DNA of 64,000 nt from Aulostomus chinensis (taxonomy: Eukaryota > Chordata > Actinopteri > Syngnathiformes > Aulostomidae). Of the stretch, positions 40,537 to 53,653 are shown piece by piece (position 1 is the first letter of the stretch; every line of letters begins with the position of its first letter). Below the pieces are notes generated by a model. The model did not search any database and was not told where the DNA came from. It was given only the letters and a program-made list of their open reading frames with translations. The stretch covers positions 11,112,177 through 11,176,176 of the forward strand of contig JBBMOA010000020.1 in NCBI GenBank assembly GCA_037954235.1, written 5' to 3'. The translations under genes were made by a program, and so were the position numbers.

Positions 40537-41903
40537 AATTAGATTTATTTAGCAAAATACTGACGTTTCACACAAACAATGGATGTATCATAAATTTAAC
40601 TACAATTTACTGGTCTTGACCTACTTTCTCTGAATAGTGGTGGAAACTGAATTCGGAATCAGAACCCACAAGACAGAGTCTGCACACAAGAAATATGTTA
40701 TTATGGCCACAAAATATGCTTTCTCTCCACGGGCACAAGGGGGCTCTACTATTTCTATTATAGAATTCAGAAAAAAATTATTTGGTCAAGAAGAGAACAT
40801 GTACGGAGCAGTTGCCTCTTCTCATAGGACTATATAGAGTGTTTTATAATGTTGGGATTGTTTTGTCAACTAATTACATATTACTCTTGTCATTTTGTTT
40901 GGATTTTCATCTGTAAAGTATCTCCATCACTAATGTCTAGGTAAAAATTACATTTTGAATCACCGGAATGAAACGGAGAAGAAGTATAATTCAGCGTCAA
41001 CAGGAAATATTTAAGTACAGTAATTAGGTGACTATGGCGGCACAGTGGTGAAGGGGTGCATTCAGCATGTCTTATAGATACAAAGACATATCCAAGAAGT
41101 ATAAAAATATGTCCTACATGTACATTTGCTTATTTAATCCATAATTATGCTATACATGTCTGTTCTTTAGGTGAAAAACTAACATGTTAATACAGTTAAT
41201 CTTTCTTTTTTCCATCAGCGTGTATGTACAGGTGGGCAACTGCATGCTTCAATGTCTTTATTCATTTGTGGTGTTTGTCTTACATGCGCATGTATTTCAT
41301 TATGCCTGCACGCAGGGCGTATTCTATGCACACCTCTGCAAATCCACATTTATTCTTAGACAGTTTGGTATGTTGGATTCTGTGTTTCTACCTTGTACAG
41401 TAATTTGTGACTTCAGTTTGAAGAGTGCTTGATAAATGGTAGTTTACTTAAAGTCCTGTTGCTATGATATACAATAAAAGACCATGTAGTTACTCTTCTG
41501 TGTGTGTTTCATCTGGCATTTGTGGCACACAATTTGATCGTTATGGTTATGACCCTCCTGTCTTATGCATTTAAATCCTTTTGCTGAACAATATTACTAT
41601 AATTTTCTCAAGGGTCATGAGTATTTCGTTAGCCACACCAACAGGGGGCGCTAGCCAGCACATTTAACCACGGGAGGAGCAGAGCTGAGCATTTAATTGG
41701 CTGCGCCCTTAGCAACCGTATTGAGTCATTAGAAACAAAGAAGGAAGACCTACGAACGAGTTATTTAGTGTGTCTGTTCTTGATGTTTTTATGTCTGTAA
41801 ACCTGGTTGTTACTCACACCCAGGTTGACCAGTAGCGTAACATATACACTCAAATCACTAAGTCATGACAAAATAGCTTCAAAACACTCGCCAACCTTTT
41901 AAA
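40537..41903. other. ak7 upstream region
   Basis: No coding sequence was recognised. The ak7 promoter should lie in the last few hundred bases (41640-41900). A 5' UTR intron cannot be excluded. Confidence 0.5.
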
Positions 41904-44900
41904 ATGGGAGACAAAAATCAACGAACTCGTTCCAAACGTGTTTTTGTCAACGACGCGGACGGCTACTCCTCCAGACATATCGCTGAGGTAAAGTAGAAAT
42001 ATATCACGCTATATTATTTTTTGTTTTCTCTACACTTAAACGTCTCTGTCGTTTTAGTTTTTATCAGCGTGTGCAGGCGGTGAGGCCTCCGAGGGAGAGG
42101 AGCAGTCGGCCTCCGCTGGAAGTGAACCAGAACCCGCGTTCCGTGTAGTGGCGACAGTGTCCTCATCCGACCCAAAATACAAAACAAGATTTCTATTAGA
42201 GCAATATATGGTGAGCTAGAATGAATTCATCCATTTATGGACAAACACACACCGACAGAAATCGTGTACGTACGTTATTTTAACATGTTGGGACGATACT
42301 CTTGTTGCTATTCGACAATTTCACCATTTAATGATGTTGACATGTAAAGAATTCCAAAATTTGCCTTTACAACATGTGTATCTACGCAATTCCAGAAATA
42401 CTGGACAAATATCAAACCCTTTGTCAGAAAAGTTTTTCATCGGTTCATATATAAGTAAATGACATGGACTAAATCATGACAAACTATATGAAGTAGTTAA
42501 AACAGGAATAATGTTGACAAAAAAAACCTAGAATGCAACTTCGAAGAAAAGGGTATTTTCTGCATCATGACTTTTTTCTTTGGAATATTCAAGTGCATTT
42601 TTTTCATGCAAATTTGAATCCAGGACTTTCATCTTTAAGGACACTTCTTTTTTAATGTGACATTGCAATTTTTTGATTTAACTAAATGGTATGACTATGT
42701 ATTCCATCCCTCTGTTCAATGTTAATTCATATCTATATGTGGACAATACAAAAAACAATATTTATTAGCGTGTATTTTCTCATGCCAGTCACCGAGCAGA
42801 GATGAGCTTCTTGAGCGACTTCTGGAGTGTGACGTTGTTGTGTACAACATCTCTGAAAATGCAACACAAGAGCAGATTGAGGAGGCGACGTGGGCAATCA
42901 CAAGTACGGCAGTAAGAAAGAGTTAAAACTTAGTGACGTGGCTCTGTCTCTTAAAGGTGCACTAAGCCTTGTTGCATGGTTTCAGCACGATTTCACTTTT
43001 GTCTCAAATCGTAGGCGTCTCCCCTTGATCCGCTCGCTGCCTGCTCCCTGAAAAAGTCCGGTCTCTGGAGACAACACAGCCAATCACTGACAAGATGGTT
43101 GGGTTCGTGCGCGTGCATACATTGGGGAATAAGCAGAGTCGAGCAAGCTGCTAGATAGGCAAAATGGCTGAGGCAACAAACTAAACACAAGACACGCTCA
43201 GTGCACCTTTAAGGGATGTAATAATTTTATTGATCACGCTTGTAATGTCTTTTTTTTTTTTTTTTTGGATTAACAGCCCTCCACTCTGAGATGGAGAGTT
43301 TCAAGTCTCGAAAAATGTTCATCTTAGTCTCTACAGTGATGACGTGGGCTCTCATCAAACCACAGACCAGGGTGAGAAGGGCTAAAATCGGTAGAGCACA
43401 ATACTGTATCGATATTCCAGCTGCCATTATCAATACACTATCGTATAACAATATATTATGATGTAATCATATTGTGATCTGTGTAACGTCTGCCAGCTAC
43501 ATTTAATGTGTTCAGTAACAATGCACAACTGTGCCATAGTCATGAAAAAGGATGTAGTTTGACTCAATTTATCTGTTCAGTTATTGGTATAATGTACACA
43601 TTATCAGAATACCCAGGATGTCCACAGCTACTTGTATTCTCAGGTCTATTATGAAATTTTCAGTAATTAATGTATAGTATCCAATATTTAGCGTATCTCA
43701 TGGTGATCCATGTATTGTGAAGTATGTGGTATTGTGAGGTCCTTATCAATACCCAATCTTATTGATGAAAATGGACATTTGCCTCCTCAGGGTGAACCAG
43801 AGGTTCTGCCAACAGAGGAGGAGTACAGACAAAGAAGACCACATCCCAAATTTATGAAACACTACAATTTGGAGAAACTTGTGCTTAAACTGGGACGAAG
43901 TGTAAGTAAACTTTTTTTGATATGTAAATCCTCCTGTTTCTGGAGCAGGGGGGTCGTCCTCCAGGGTTCTGCTCAGTGTCTTAGCTGTTCCTTGGACTGC
44001 ACTCTTCAGGATCGAGAATTCAGATGTTGTCCCTGTAATCTGCTGGAGCCTCTCTCCTAGTTTGTGGGTCACAGCCCCCAGTGCTCCAGGGACTGTAGAT
44101 TCCTCTTTTGCCTTTAGTCTCCAGGTCAATAAACTCAAGACTGAACATAGATGGGAAAAAATACCCGCTAATTTCCTGTGTTCTGTTGTCCTCTGAAACA
44201 ATCCTACAGAGAAAGTCCAAGCTTCATGGTTGGGTCGTAGCTGCTGGTCTGCAGTATGGAAAGGGAGAGAATCTCTTCCACTACTTTTTCAAGGTAGGTT
44301 ACAACTTAAGTAGGAAATACGACACAGGTCTTGCATGAATATCATTAATATTTTGTGTTTTATATCAGGTGTCTTGGTTGATGCAGCTTCCAGAGGTTCC
44401 CATATTTGGACAGGGCGAGAACTACATCCCCATGATTCACGTCTATGACCTGGCAGGGTGATTTACTGCACCTCCTCTTCATGTGTCAGTTTTCTGTTTT
44501 GATCATGTAAGTAGTACTGAACTGACTCTCATCCTTTTCCAGAGTGATACAAAACCTCGTTCATCTCAAGCCGAAGTCAAAGTACATCCTCGCTGTCGAT
44601 GACTCCAAGAACACCTTGGAAGATATTGCAATGGTAAGTGTGTGAAAAAGTAGCACATATATTCAGGAAAATGTTAACTAATGTGGTGTAAAAATTGCCC
44701 AACGGTGAACTAAAAAGATGGTGTAAACACTTACTTTTCTGTGTCTTCACCCTTTAGAGAATAAGTGATGTACTCGGGCCAGGAAAAATTAATAAAGTAG
44801 CAGAGCAGGAGGCCACTGCTACGAAGGCTTTCAAGGTACAGTGCAGGATTTTTCAAATGATTTTCGTCGTTTATTCATATATTACCGGTTTTAAATTAAA

Positions 44901-47900
44901 TTCTTACACTTCGGATTTCTCTCCGAAATCAGCCTTTCAGTGAGGCAGCAAATAAAGTATTAAGCATATAAAATACGTATAAAAAACGCACAGTTGGATT
45001 TATAAGCATGAATTAATACCGTAGTTGTGTTCTGCTTCAGTGTTTGCAATTTTCTGTCGGTTCTGTTGCATTTTTGATTAAACCTGAATGGAGAACATGC
45101 TTTTAATGCGTCCGATTTCAGCCTGAGGAACTCGAGTACTTAGGAATCGACCTGCGCCTGGATGCTCTAATTATAAAAGACTCCTTCGAACTCAGCTGGG
45201 TATCTGAAGCTGGGATATTTGAGAACATGGAGCACATTGTGGAAGAATATAAAGACGCCAGGCAGTTATGTGTAAGTGTTCTACCAAAGTGAACTCAAGT
45301 CATCAGAGCACAGGAGAGGTTTTGCTCCAGCTATGTCACTGCTGCTGCTGCCTCTCAGTATCGAGACCTCAATATGCTCTTCTCCTTCTGTGTGCAGCCT
45401 ATTAGAGTTTGCCTGGTTGGACCTCCGGCTGTAGGTAAAACCACTGTTGCAGAGAAGCTGTGCGCTCACTACCGACTACACCACATCACCATCAAAGACG
45501 TCGTTGAAGAAAAGATCACACAACTGGTGAGTGTCTAATGAAAGGAAACACACTGCCCTCTTGTGGAGAGAAACCATACCTTCAAGTGTTTTGTTGACAG
45601 CTATTTTTTTTTTAATTGTGTCAAAGCATCCAACACGTGTTTCTTTCTGTATCCTTCAGAAGGAGATAGTAAACGGAGAACCTGAACACGTCAGTGAGGA
45701 GGAAGTGGATGCTGCACGAGAACAACTGGAGAACTTCATTAAAAGCATAGAAATGAATACAGGTGATTCTCAGTATTTTATCCTTTTAAGACCATCATTT
45801 CATTTTTATTTATCCATCCATCCATCTACTTTCTACCGTTTATCCTGTTAGGGTTGGGGGGGGGGGGGGCTGGAGCCTATCCCAGCAGCCTTCAGGTGAG
45901 AGGCGGGGTTCACCCTGGACAGGTCACCAGTCCATCACAGGGCCAACACATAGAGACAGACAACCATTCACACTCACAGTCACACCTACAGTCAATTTAG
46001 AGTATCAATCAGCCTCGTCCCCTCTTGATGTCTTTGGACTGTGGGAGGAAGCTGGAGTACCAGAGAGAACCCACACAGGAACAGGGAGAACATGCAGACT
46101 CCACACAGAAAGATCCCGTGCTGGAGCCAGGGCTCAAACCTGGAACCTCCTTGCTGTGAGGTGACAGTGCTGACCACTGCACCACTATGCCACCCCATTT
46201 TTATTTATTTCAAAGATATTAAGTAAATAGTAGGATAAAGGAAAATTATTCACCTTAAAATTGAGTGGTCTTTGTTGTCTTCATGTTTATATCTCCTAAA
46301 GAAAAAAGACAAAATACATTTTGTAGTGGAAACTGACACTATATAATATCGTGTATTTCGAAATCGGGACGAGGTATGTATTTGTGATGTAAAGAGTTGT
46401 TTCATTTGCGGCAAATTAATGTTTGATGTGGAAGGTGTTAAAAGTTAAAACTTGTGCTTTGAATTGTGGCTTGTTTCATTCTGAACTTGTATCATTTTGT
46501 TTCTGATATGGAACATGGGCAAGACAAAGAATAAATTGCACACATTTCCTGCATCTATCACCTAATTGGTTTGTGGTCATTTTACATGAATGTGCAAAAA
46601 AAGTCTGTTTCAGGGGTTTTACTAATTCCTACTTGAAGTGGTCACTTAAGGAAGACTGTTGGATGTGGATGTATCTGAACATAATTAACTGATGGATTGT
46701 TATCCTATTGACAATATATTTGTTTCTCATTCAATGTTTCTGGGTCATTAGATCAACTGGTTGACCATCAAGTGGTTGATATTTTGCAAGAGAAGCTGAG
46801 TTCAAAGCTGTGCATGAACCAAGGATTCGTTTTAGATGGATTCCCTGAGACGTATGAGCAGGCTAAGCTGATTTTCTCTGGTGAGTTTCATTCACTCATT
46901 TAAATGCTCTATAATATTATTTATCGCCCTAATGTGTACGCATGTTTTTGTCCAGACGAAGTTGAAGAGAGACGGGATTCACCATCTCAAACACCTGCCT
47001 ATAACAAGATGACTCCAGGTTTCTCTTTATATGACAACATGAATTTTCTCAATTTCTAGCTGTAAAGACTCGTGTTCTCATCCTTCTCTTTGTGTGTGAT
47101 GCAGAACACGTTTTTGCCTTAAATGCATCAGATGATTTCCTCACTAAAAGAGTACAAGGGCTTCAGGAGGATGTAGTGAGGAAAACATGCAAGACCCAAG
47201 GGGAGTTCCTCCCCCGTCTGGTGAGATTCAGACAACTCAGTGGTGCCGACGAAACCGTTCTGGACTACTTTGATGTGCTTGAGATTCACCCAGAACACAT
47301 TGGTACTGGTCCTAAAGCCAGATGGTACATATCACATGAGATATATGGCATTACCTCTGCAGTGGTTCTTTACAGTGAGTGTGTTCCATCCTCTGTAGAG
47401 GTCAGCACTGACGATCCTGAGTACACTGATGTTCTGAACAAGATTACTGAGATGGTGGGGGTTCCTAGGAACTATGGTCTGAGTCCAGAAGATCAGGAGG
47501 AGGAGAACCGAAGGCAGGAAGAGGAAAGGAAACAGAAACTCACCGTAGAGGCAGCTGAGAGGACTCGCAGGAATGAGGCTACGCTGGCTGAGATGGCGGC
47601 TCAGTTTGAGGAGTGGGTACGTTAATGAGAAGAACTGTACTGCCTCATTAATTGTTTAGGCATTTATTACCGAAATAAGACACAAGGAAATGAAATACCA
47701 CAAGCTTCTAATAAAACACAATATTCCAGTGTAGCTCTGTTTAAATCAAATTAAGGCAACACAAAGTACAAATCAAGCATCACAACTCCATTCACAACAA
47801 CCTAATCACGTATCCAGTGTCTCTCATGTCCATTCAAGGGGCAGCTCACACAAGAAGCGGTCTGACACGACAGTAGTCCACAAAAAATGTATTCAAGGAC

Positions 47901-48973
47901 TAAAAAGTAATCCTCACTGGCTCAGGAAAGGAGATACTTAAAAGCCCAACAAAAATCAACAGTCAGGAAAAAAAAGAAAGCAACCTCGCAGGTGAGCTTG
48001 ACAATAAGGTGCACTTTTATTGCAGTTTTCTTTAACTCAGGTCCTTCTGGGACTCCCTGGTTCTTGTGTCTCTACCAACGTCAGCAGTATTTTAAATTGT
48101 CCAATATAGTGTGGAAGCTTATGTGGCTGCACAGTTGATGCTTGACAATTAGCTGATTCATGACAGCAGCCCACAACAAAAGAAATACGGTGACAGACGC
48201 ACCACCAGATGGAGTTATTACTAAACACTCTGTATACGCTTACACAACAAGCAGTATTTTTTTAACTGCCCCAGTGTACCCTCTTATACAATTCATGTGG
48301 TAGTGCTGCATAGCTACCACCCAAAACCACTCTCTTTGTAGTGTTGCAACGTGATCAAAAAATGAAAAAGTGAAAAACCTTCTCCTAAAGTCATACAGAA
48401 AACTTCAGGACTGTCAATTATCATAAAGATCATCCAATGTTCTGTAAAGGTTTTGAATGATCCTCACCTTAAGAGGCGATTATGCTTTGTCCCCAGAACA
48501 TTCCTTATCACAAATTGTGCCTCAGTTCTATAGAAGAGTCCCATTAGGTCTTAACAGTGATCCAGAGTAGGGAACACCAGGGTCATGAGGAGACGCTGAC
48601 AGCCATCATGACTGTTACTGCTCACCCCTGTACTTAATTGTGGCGTGTATAAAAACACTCTGTTTACTCTTATTTAATCTTTCATCAGCAAAAGAATTTG
48701 TCAGAGGTGAGGCGGCAGGAAGAGGAGCAGCTGGAAGCTCGCGCTCTTCCTCTGAGGAACTACCTGATGAAGTACGTCATGCCCTCGCTCACCACCGCCA
48801 TGCTAGAGTGCAGCCAGATCAAGCCAGAGGATCCTGTCGACTTTTTGGTGAGACAACTTGCTCTCGCACACAGTTGACCCTCAGAGGATGCTGAACCCAA
48901 GTACTGCAGTTTATATCTCGTGTTTAATGTTTTCCAGGCTGAACATCTTCTTCGGGGGAACCAACAAGATTAG
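41904..48973 (+). CDS. ak7: adenylate kinase 7
   Basis: Eighteen exons in phase: 41904-41987, 42058-42210, 42789-42903, 43277-43371, 43791-43901, 44210-44293, 44369-44457, 44543-44633, 44758-44835, 45122-45271, 45398-45526, 45660-45762, 46752-46880, 46956-47018, 47105-47302, 47399-47616, 48689-48847 and 48938-48973, for 694 residues (human 723). The N-terminal half is the NAD-binding-like domain (RVFVNDADGYSS start, YNISENATQEQIEEATWAI, VVAAGLQYGKGENLFHYFFK). A P-loop GPPAVGKT is at 358-365 and the NMP-bind loop GFVLDGFPET at 452-461. A charged coiled coil follows, then a Dpy-30-like end PLRNYLMKYVMPSLTTAMLE. AK7 interconverts ATP+AMP and 2 ADP and is found in motile cilia and sperm flagella. 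Human AK7 has GFPK where most kinases have GFPR; here it is GFPE. Confidence 0.96.
42955..43208. mobile_element. TTAA-flanked MITE in ak7 intron 3
   Basis: Ends AGGTGCACT... and ...AGTGCACCT are inverted repeats, with TTAA on each side (42951-42954 and 43209-43212). TTAA duplication is the piggyBac habit. About 254 bp, no coding capacity. Confidence 0.7.
45814..46195 (-). mobile_element. tRNA-headed SINE with 13-bp TSD in ak7 intron 12
   Basis: Perfect direct repeat CATTTTTATTTAT at 45801-45813 and 46196-46208. Same family as the copy at 10915. The target is T-rich and the tail is CCATCCATCCAT. Confidence 0.9.
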
Positions 48974-49195
48974 AACACATTCGTGGTGTTTGAGGTTGTG
49001 TGGTGATTTTTCAGTAATGGTTTTATGTTTGAATGGGTCTTTGAAGTAACTGATTTCATTATGTAATATGTTTTAAGTGAACAACAAAAAAACATGAAAA
49101 ATACACTCTTGATATATATCGTATATAAATCCTTTTGGCAAATTATGAAACATCCTGTACATTTGGAACATAAGCTCAATTATGGATTTACTTAA

Positions 49196-49201
49196 AATAA
49201 A
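49196..49201 (+). terminator. ak7: ak7 polyadenylation signal
   Basis: AATAAA about 220 bp past the stop codon of ak7. Confidence 0.65.
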
Positions 49202-49545
49202 TTCATGTTTATGATGTATCAAATCACAGAGTTTGACATTGATTTCATTTCACCGTGTTTATATTTATATTTTAATATGGATTTCTATGGTAAAAATGTG
49301 TATCAACCCCGATTATTGCATGCAGTGTCTTTTTTATATGATTACAAGTGTTGGTAACGCACCAGAAAATAAGATCTGATCCAGTGAAGCCGGTGTGCTC
49401 TGTCCACACTAGGTGGTGCAGGTGTTCTTCAGTAAACTTCTTGGGAAAGAGACAGAGATCAGCATTGGATTTGCATTTACTTTAAATACAGTTTATTTTA
49501 ACTTCAAAGGCATGAGACTTTTCTGTCTCTCATTCTTTTATTAAG

Positions 49546-49785
49546 GGCGGCACGGTGGTGCAGTGGTTAGCACTGGGTTTGAGCCCTGCCTACATCTTTC
49601 TGTGTGAGTCTCCATGTTCTCCCTGTGCCTGCGTGGGTTCTCTCCTAGTACTCCAGCTTCCTCCCACAGTACGAAGGCATGCAAATGGTGACTATGTTAA
49701 TTGGATATTCTAAATTGACTGTAGGCGTGGCTGAGTGTGAATGGTTGTCTGCCTATATGTGTTGGCCCTGTGATACAGTCAACAA
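49546..49785 (+). mobile_element. tRNA-headed SINE copy, + orientation
   Basis: Begins GGGCGGCACGGTGGTGCAGT and matches the family consensus seen elsewhere in reverse. The B-box region is shortened (GGGTTTGAGCCC) and the tail is broken off after GTGTTGGCCCTGTGAT. Confidence 0.85.
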
Positions 49786-50300
49786 TTTGTTTTTTATTGG
49801 AGAATATGACATATGACTCTTACAGTATGGAAAAATGAGAATGGAAATGTGTCAGTGAATTGGCTTACACTCATATATGGAAACCTTTTAGGGATTTGTT
49901 TTACATTACACTCAACTATAAGAACTTAACATCATTTGTAATGCATCAGTTTCAGAAAATGTAAAGTAGAAATTTCAACTCCTGAAAAAATAGTAAAGTT
50001 ACAAGTATTTCCTTTCAGTTACAGTCCACCATTCATTGTAAATGCTGAATTGTGTCCCAATGCTGCTGTTCGTTATTCGTTCACCTTTATCGTCTTTTTA
50101 CTAACTAAACTAAAATTTGATAAACATACATGTGTCTGTACATCTACACATAAGGCTATATTGTGCCTTTTACAATGTAAACAAAATGTTTACGACTGGT
50201 ATCTCTCTCTCTCACACACACACACTCGCGAATGACCTCTCTTCTCCATCACGCTCCCCCTCCCCTCCCCAGGAGTTGGTAGAGTCCGGGACGGAGCATC

Positions 50301-50320
50301 ATGGCGATAGACGGTAAGCG

Positions 50321-50359
<39 letters not shown>

Positions 50360-53300
50360 GTGTCCTGCGGGACTCCTGTCAAACTTTGCTCGGGGCAGAA
50401 TGAAGACCCTCTTAAAAATCCATCTCACTGTCAACTGAGTCGGTCGTTTTGGTCCAGTTTTTGGGTACCGCAGTGCCCCGGAGCGGGACAGCCGCTGGAG
50501 TGCGGCGGACACCCGCACTGATGCAGGAATGTTGTGATCCCTTCACGGGATGCGCGCGTGATCTCAGTCGCGTGAATCGCTTCTGACGTGCTCACGGATA
50601 CCTGAATGACCCGAGTCACGTTTTGAAAACGCCACGCTGTAACTGAGTTAGTCACAGGTGTCACTTAACATTGCTATTTCGGCGGATTTCTCTGCACTTG
50701 TACCGAGATATAAGGGGTTCTTTAAGTCATGAGTGGATGTGTGTCACGGGGGGCACTTAGTTTAGCTGGGACTACATTAGTTAGCGGAGGAATACAGCGC
50801 AATTAATTAAACAGCTGCCATTGGCAAACCTGTCATTTTTCGCCGCCTTCAGTAAGCTGATACAGGAGTGTCTCTTTAAGGTTTTAGTGAAAGTGACCGG
50901 AACCCAAGCAGCGGGGACAAAAGACGTGCTTTTATTTAGAGTGGGCGCGCGCCTGCACCTGTCCCGCCGTGGACGAGGGTGTCATTGTGCCACGTGCAGC
51001 CATGCGTGTATCATTAAGACACTCGGTCGCAGGTGCGGGCCGTGAAAATGCTGATATAGGAGTGTATGGAGGCTGAGAACCACTCTAGACAGAAGACCTG
51101 CTTCTCCCCTTGTTGTCTCAGTTGAATGTTGGAGCTTCATTGTGTTGAATGGTGACTGTGCACACTCGGACCCGGGACGATGCACATTATAATGCGCGAA
51201 AGTGACAAATTTCTCTGAGCTCAGCGAAAATCTGATTTTAAGGGGATCGGGATTTGTGACGTCACAAATATTTGGGAAGTTGATCCCCCCAAAATTCTGT
51301 TGCCTTGTAACAATGTGGAAGTTTGAAGCCTCCAGTGCACAAACAGTGAGAACTGATTTAAGTAGAGTATGTGTGTCATATGTGACATTCTGTACTATCC
51401 TCTGTTAAAATGTCATATTTATAGAGAATGATCGACAAAAACATGAATATCCCACTATCAATAATTGCTGTTATAACCATTACTTATGTCAACATTTACA
51501 TTGGATGCTCACTCTTCTGTCATATGTGCTCCCCGTCATACTTTGTGTGACTGATTACGGTTGCTATTGTCTCCTGCTTTTTTGCCCTTGATTACCTTTG
51601 ATTGTTAGACAGAACAGTACTGATCCCTCTTTTGATAATTACTGCACTTTTATGTCTGCATGAATATTTAGTAGAGTTTTAAATGAATTGGTTCTGTCTG
51701 CTGCATGGCAGAAGACAAGTAGTCCGTGAGTCATCAGGAGAAGACTTCTAGTGCCAGTCCTGTGATATAGTCCACTGAGTAAGCGGTTGTTTGTCGAATG
51801 ACCAAATTTCTTGATCAGAATGCTGCAGCTCTATCTCCGAGTAGCGCAGAGGGTGCAAGGGTAGAGGGGTTATTCATTTGAATTTATCCATTCAGTCTGC
51901 TTGACTGATTGTTTCTGAAGGTTAGAATCTCTCGCCCTGTTCACCAATGAAAATTAAGATGCGTCCCAGGTGATCAGTCACCCAAGGACAGCTCTGTTCA
52001 AGTTCACTCCAGATTAGAATGCATCTCGAGTGACCACTTGTTGATTTTAACATGCAGGATGCAGATTGTCTAGAAGGACGCGGACAATTTCTTGGCTTAC
52101 TCCAGGAAAACCAAATCACCCGACATGTTTTGTTAATATTTTTTAAGTTTTAAGGTGCTGTGAAGCATTATACCGTAGTAGCAGAAATGAATAACGCTTA
52201 AACAAAGGCCACAAAGTCCATTTTTCATCCACACTGTTTGAAGAACGTGGCCACATGTGGCATAGACCACCTCTGAATGTGTTTTGAATGAGAGACGGTT
52301 TTAATGCCCCTACGGTGCACAGCGGGCATCACATTTAAACAGCCCACTCCACAGAACCAGGTGGTGGCTGCAGACACTGGGTTCTACTTTGAGGCTTGCA
52401 GTAGCGGCATCATAATGTACCTTAAAATGCTTTTGGTGTGGGTTTGGCAGTTGAAAACCAATTGTTAACTTAAAAAGGCACCAGAAACATGCTGCATGTC
52501 TGATGATAACCCACGATGCTGTCCGTGGTCCTGAGGTAGTAGATCAATTTGTAATAGCACCTTATTTTTTCATTGTGGAACTATGATATTGACATAAGAG
52601 TTATAAGAGGGCTTATTAATGGTCAAATCCATTGAAGACCCACAATGCTATTTTTGCCTTCTTTAATAGAAATGATGATCATGGTTTAAAGGATTACAGA
52701 CCAATATGATAATTCTGCTGGTTTAATACAAAGGAGCCTTGAAACGATGTTAAGTTGGTAAATGATACATTAAGATTAGATTGTTTAACAGTTCCAGATG
52801 TTTTGTTTGGATGACCGATCTTGGTTTTCCAAAGAGGTCATGACCTCAGTGTTTGAAGAACCTATGCTTCAGTGAGATTGAATTATTAAAGATGCATTTA
52901 GGCTATACAGTAAGTGTACTCATGGGATTTATTTAGCTCAACTATTGCTTTGAGATTGTTGAAGACAAACTAGACTGCTTACTTTTTCTTTTTTTTTAAT
53001 TTTATTTAAATATTTTTCATATATATATATTTTTTTCATATATATATATATATACTGTATATATATGTGTGTGTGTGTGTGTGTGTACACCCCTACATTT
53101 GAGAAGTACATTTATTGGCATGACAGATAGTGATAGATTGATATCACTCCCATATGTGTGGGAGCCAGTTGATGGCTTAATGGCTTAACATAGCATAAAA
53201 ATTGCAGAGAAACACTGACTCTGGATCCGTGTAAAGGTAAGAAATTCTATCTCTCAGCACCTGTAAAGCTAAGTAATTAATGAAATCCAGCCCTAGATGT

Positions 53301-53653
53301 CTCAAAGCTCTGCAGGTTGAACCATTGTGGTAGAAGGTTTTTAGCTTTGATGGTTCGGGCAGATGGATTTTGATTCCCAAAATGCTGAATTATTCCTTCT
53401 TCCTCGACCTTGCATTCACCAAAACACACTCTTCCTCCTACTGCTTCCTCTGGGTTAGTTTAATGACCATATGATTTTCTTTTATTTGGCTGGAGTTCAT
53501 CAATTTAGTGCAACCTAGCGTACAAACATGTGCGCTAACTTGAGGTCAGACCATATGTTTCTGCAGCACATGAAATCATACATTTCCTCTCTCTGTCTCT
53601 TCCAGGAGGGGGGAGGAACTGTGGTGTTCATGAGCTCATCTGTGCCCGACGAG
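50301..53653 (+). CDS. syt14: synaptotagmin-14-like, first two coding exons (partial)
   Basis: Exon 50301-50313 (donor gtaagc) joins in phase to exon 53606-53653 (acceptor ctcttccag, donor gtaatc) to encode MAIDGGGRNCGVHELICARR. I recognise this as the extracellular N-terminus of synaptotagmin-14, which in mammals begins MAIEGG and carries CGVHELIC just before the transmembrane segment. The later exons, encoding the membrane span and two calcium-independent C2 domains, are not in the window. A good acceptor (ctcccctccccag) at about 50272 suggests a 5' UTR exon upstream. Intron 1 is 3.3 kb; intron 2 would exceed 10 kb. SYT14 proteins are thought to act in membrane trafficking in neurons. The close paralogue syt16 is an alternative, as only 20 residues are seen. 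Confidence 0.62.
50314..53605 (+). other. intron 1 of the syt14-like gene
   Basis: GC-rich at the 5' end, with a (CT)n run at about 50325-50357, then AT-rich. TA/TG dinucleotide runs lie near 53018-53086. No other exon was recognised. Confidence 0.55.

Noticed and set aside
43746..44201. 151-codon - frame
   Set aside because: It lies opposite ak7 exon 5 and the following intron; the + strand exons are well supported.
53606..53653. Reading exon 2 of the syt14-like gene as GGGTVVFMSSSVPDE
   Set aside because: The 13-base first exon sets phase 1, which gives GGRNCGVHELICARR instead; the other frame belongs to the unspliced open frame.
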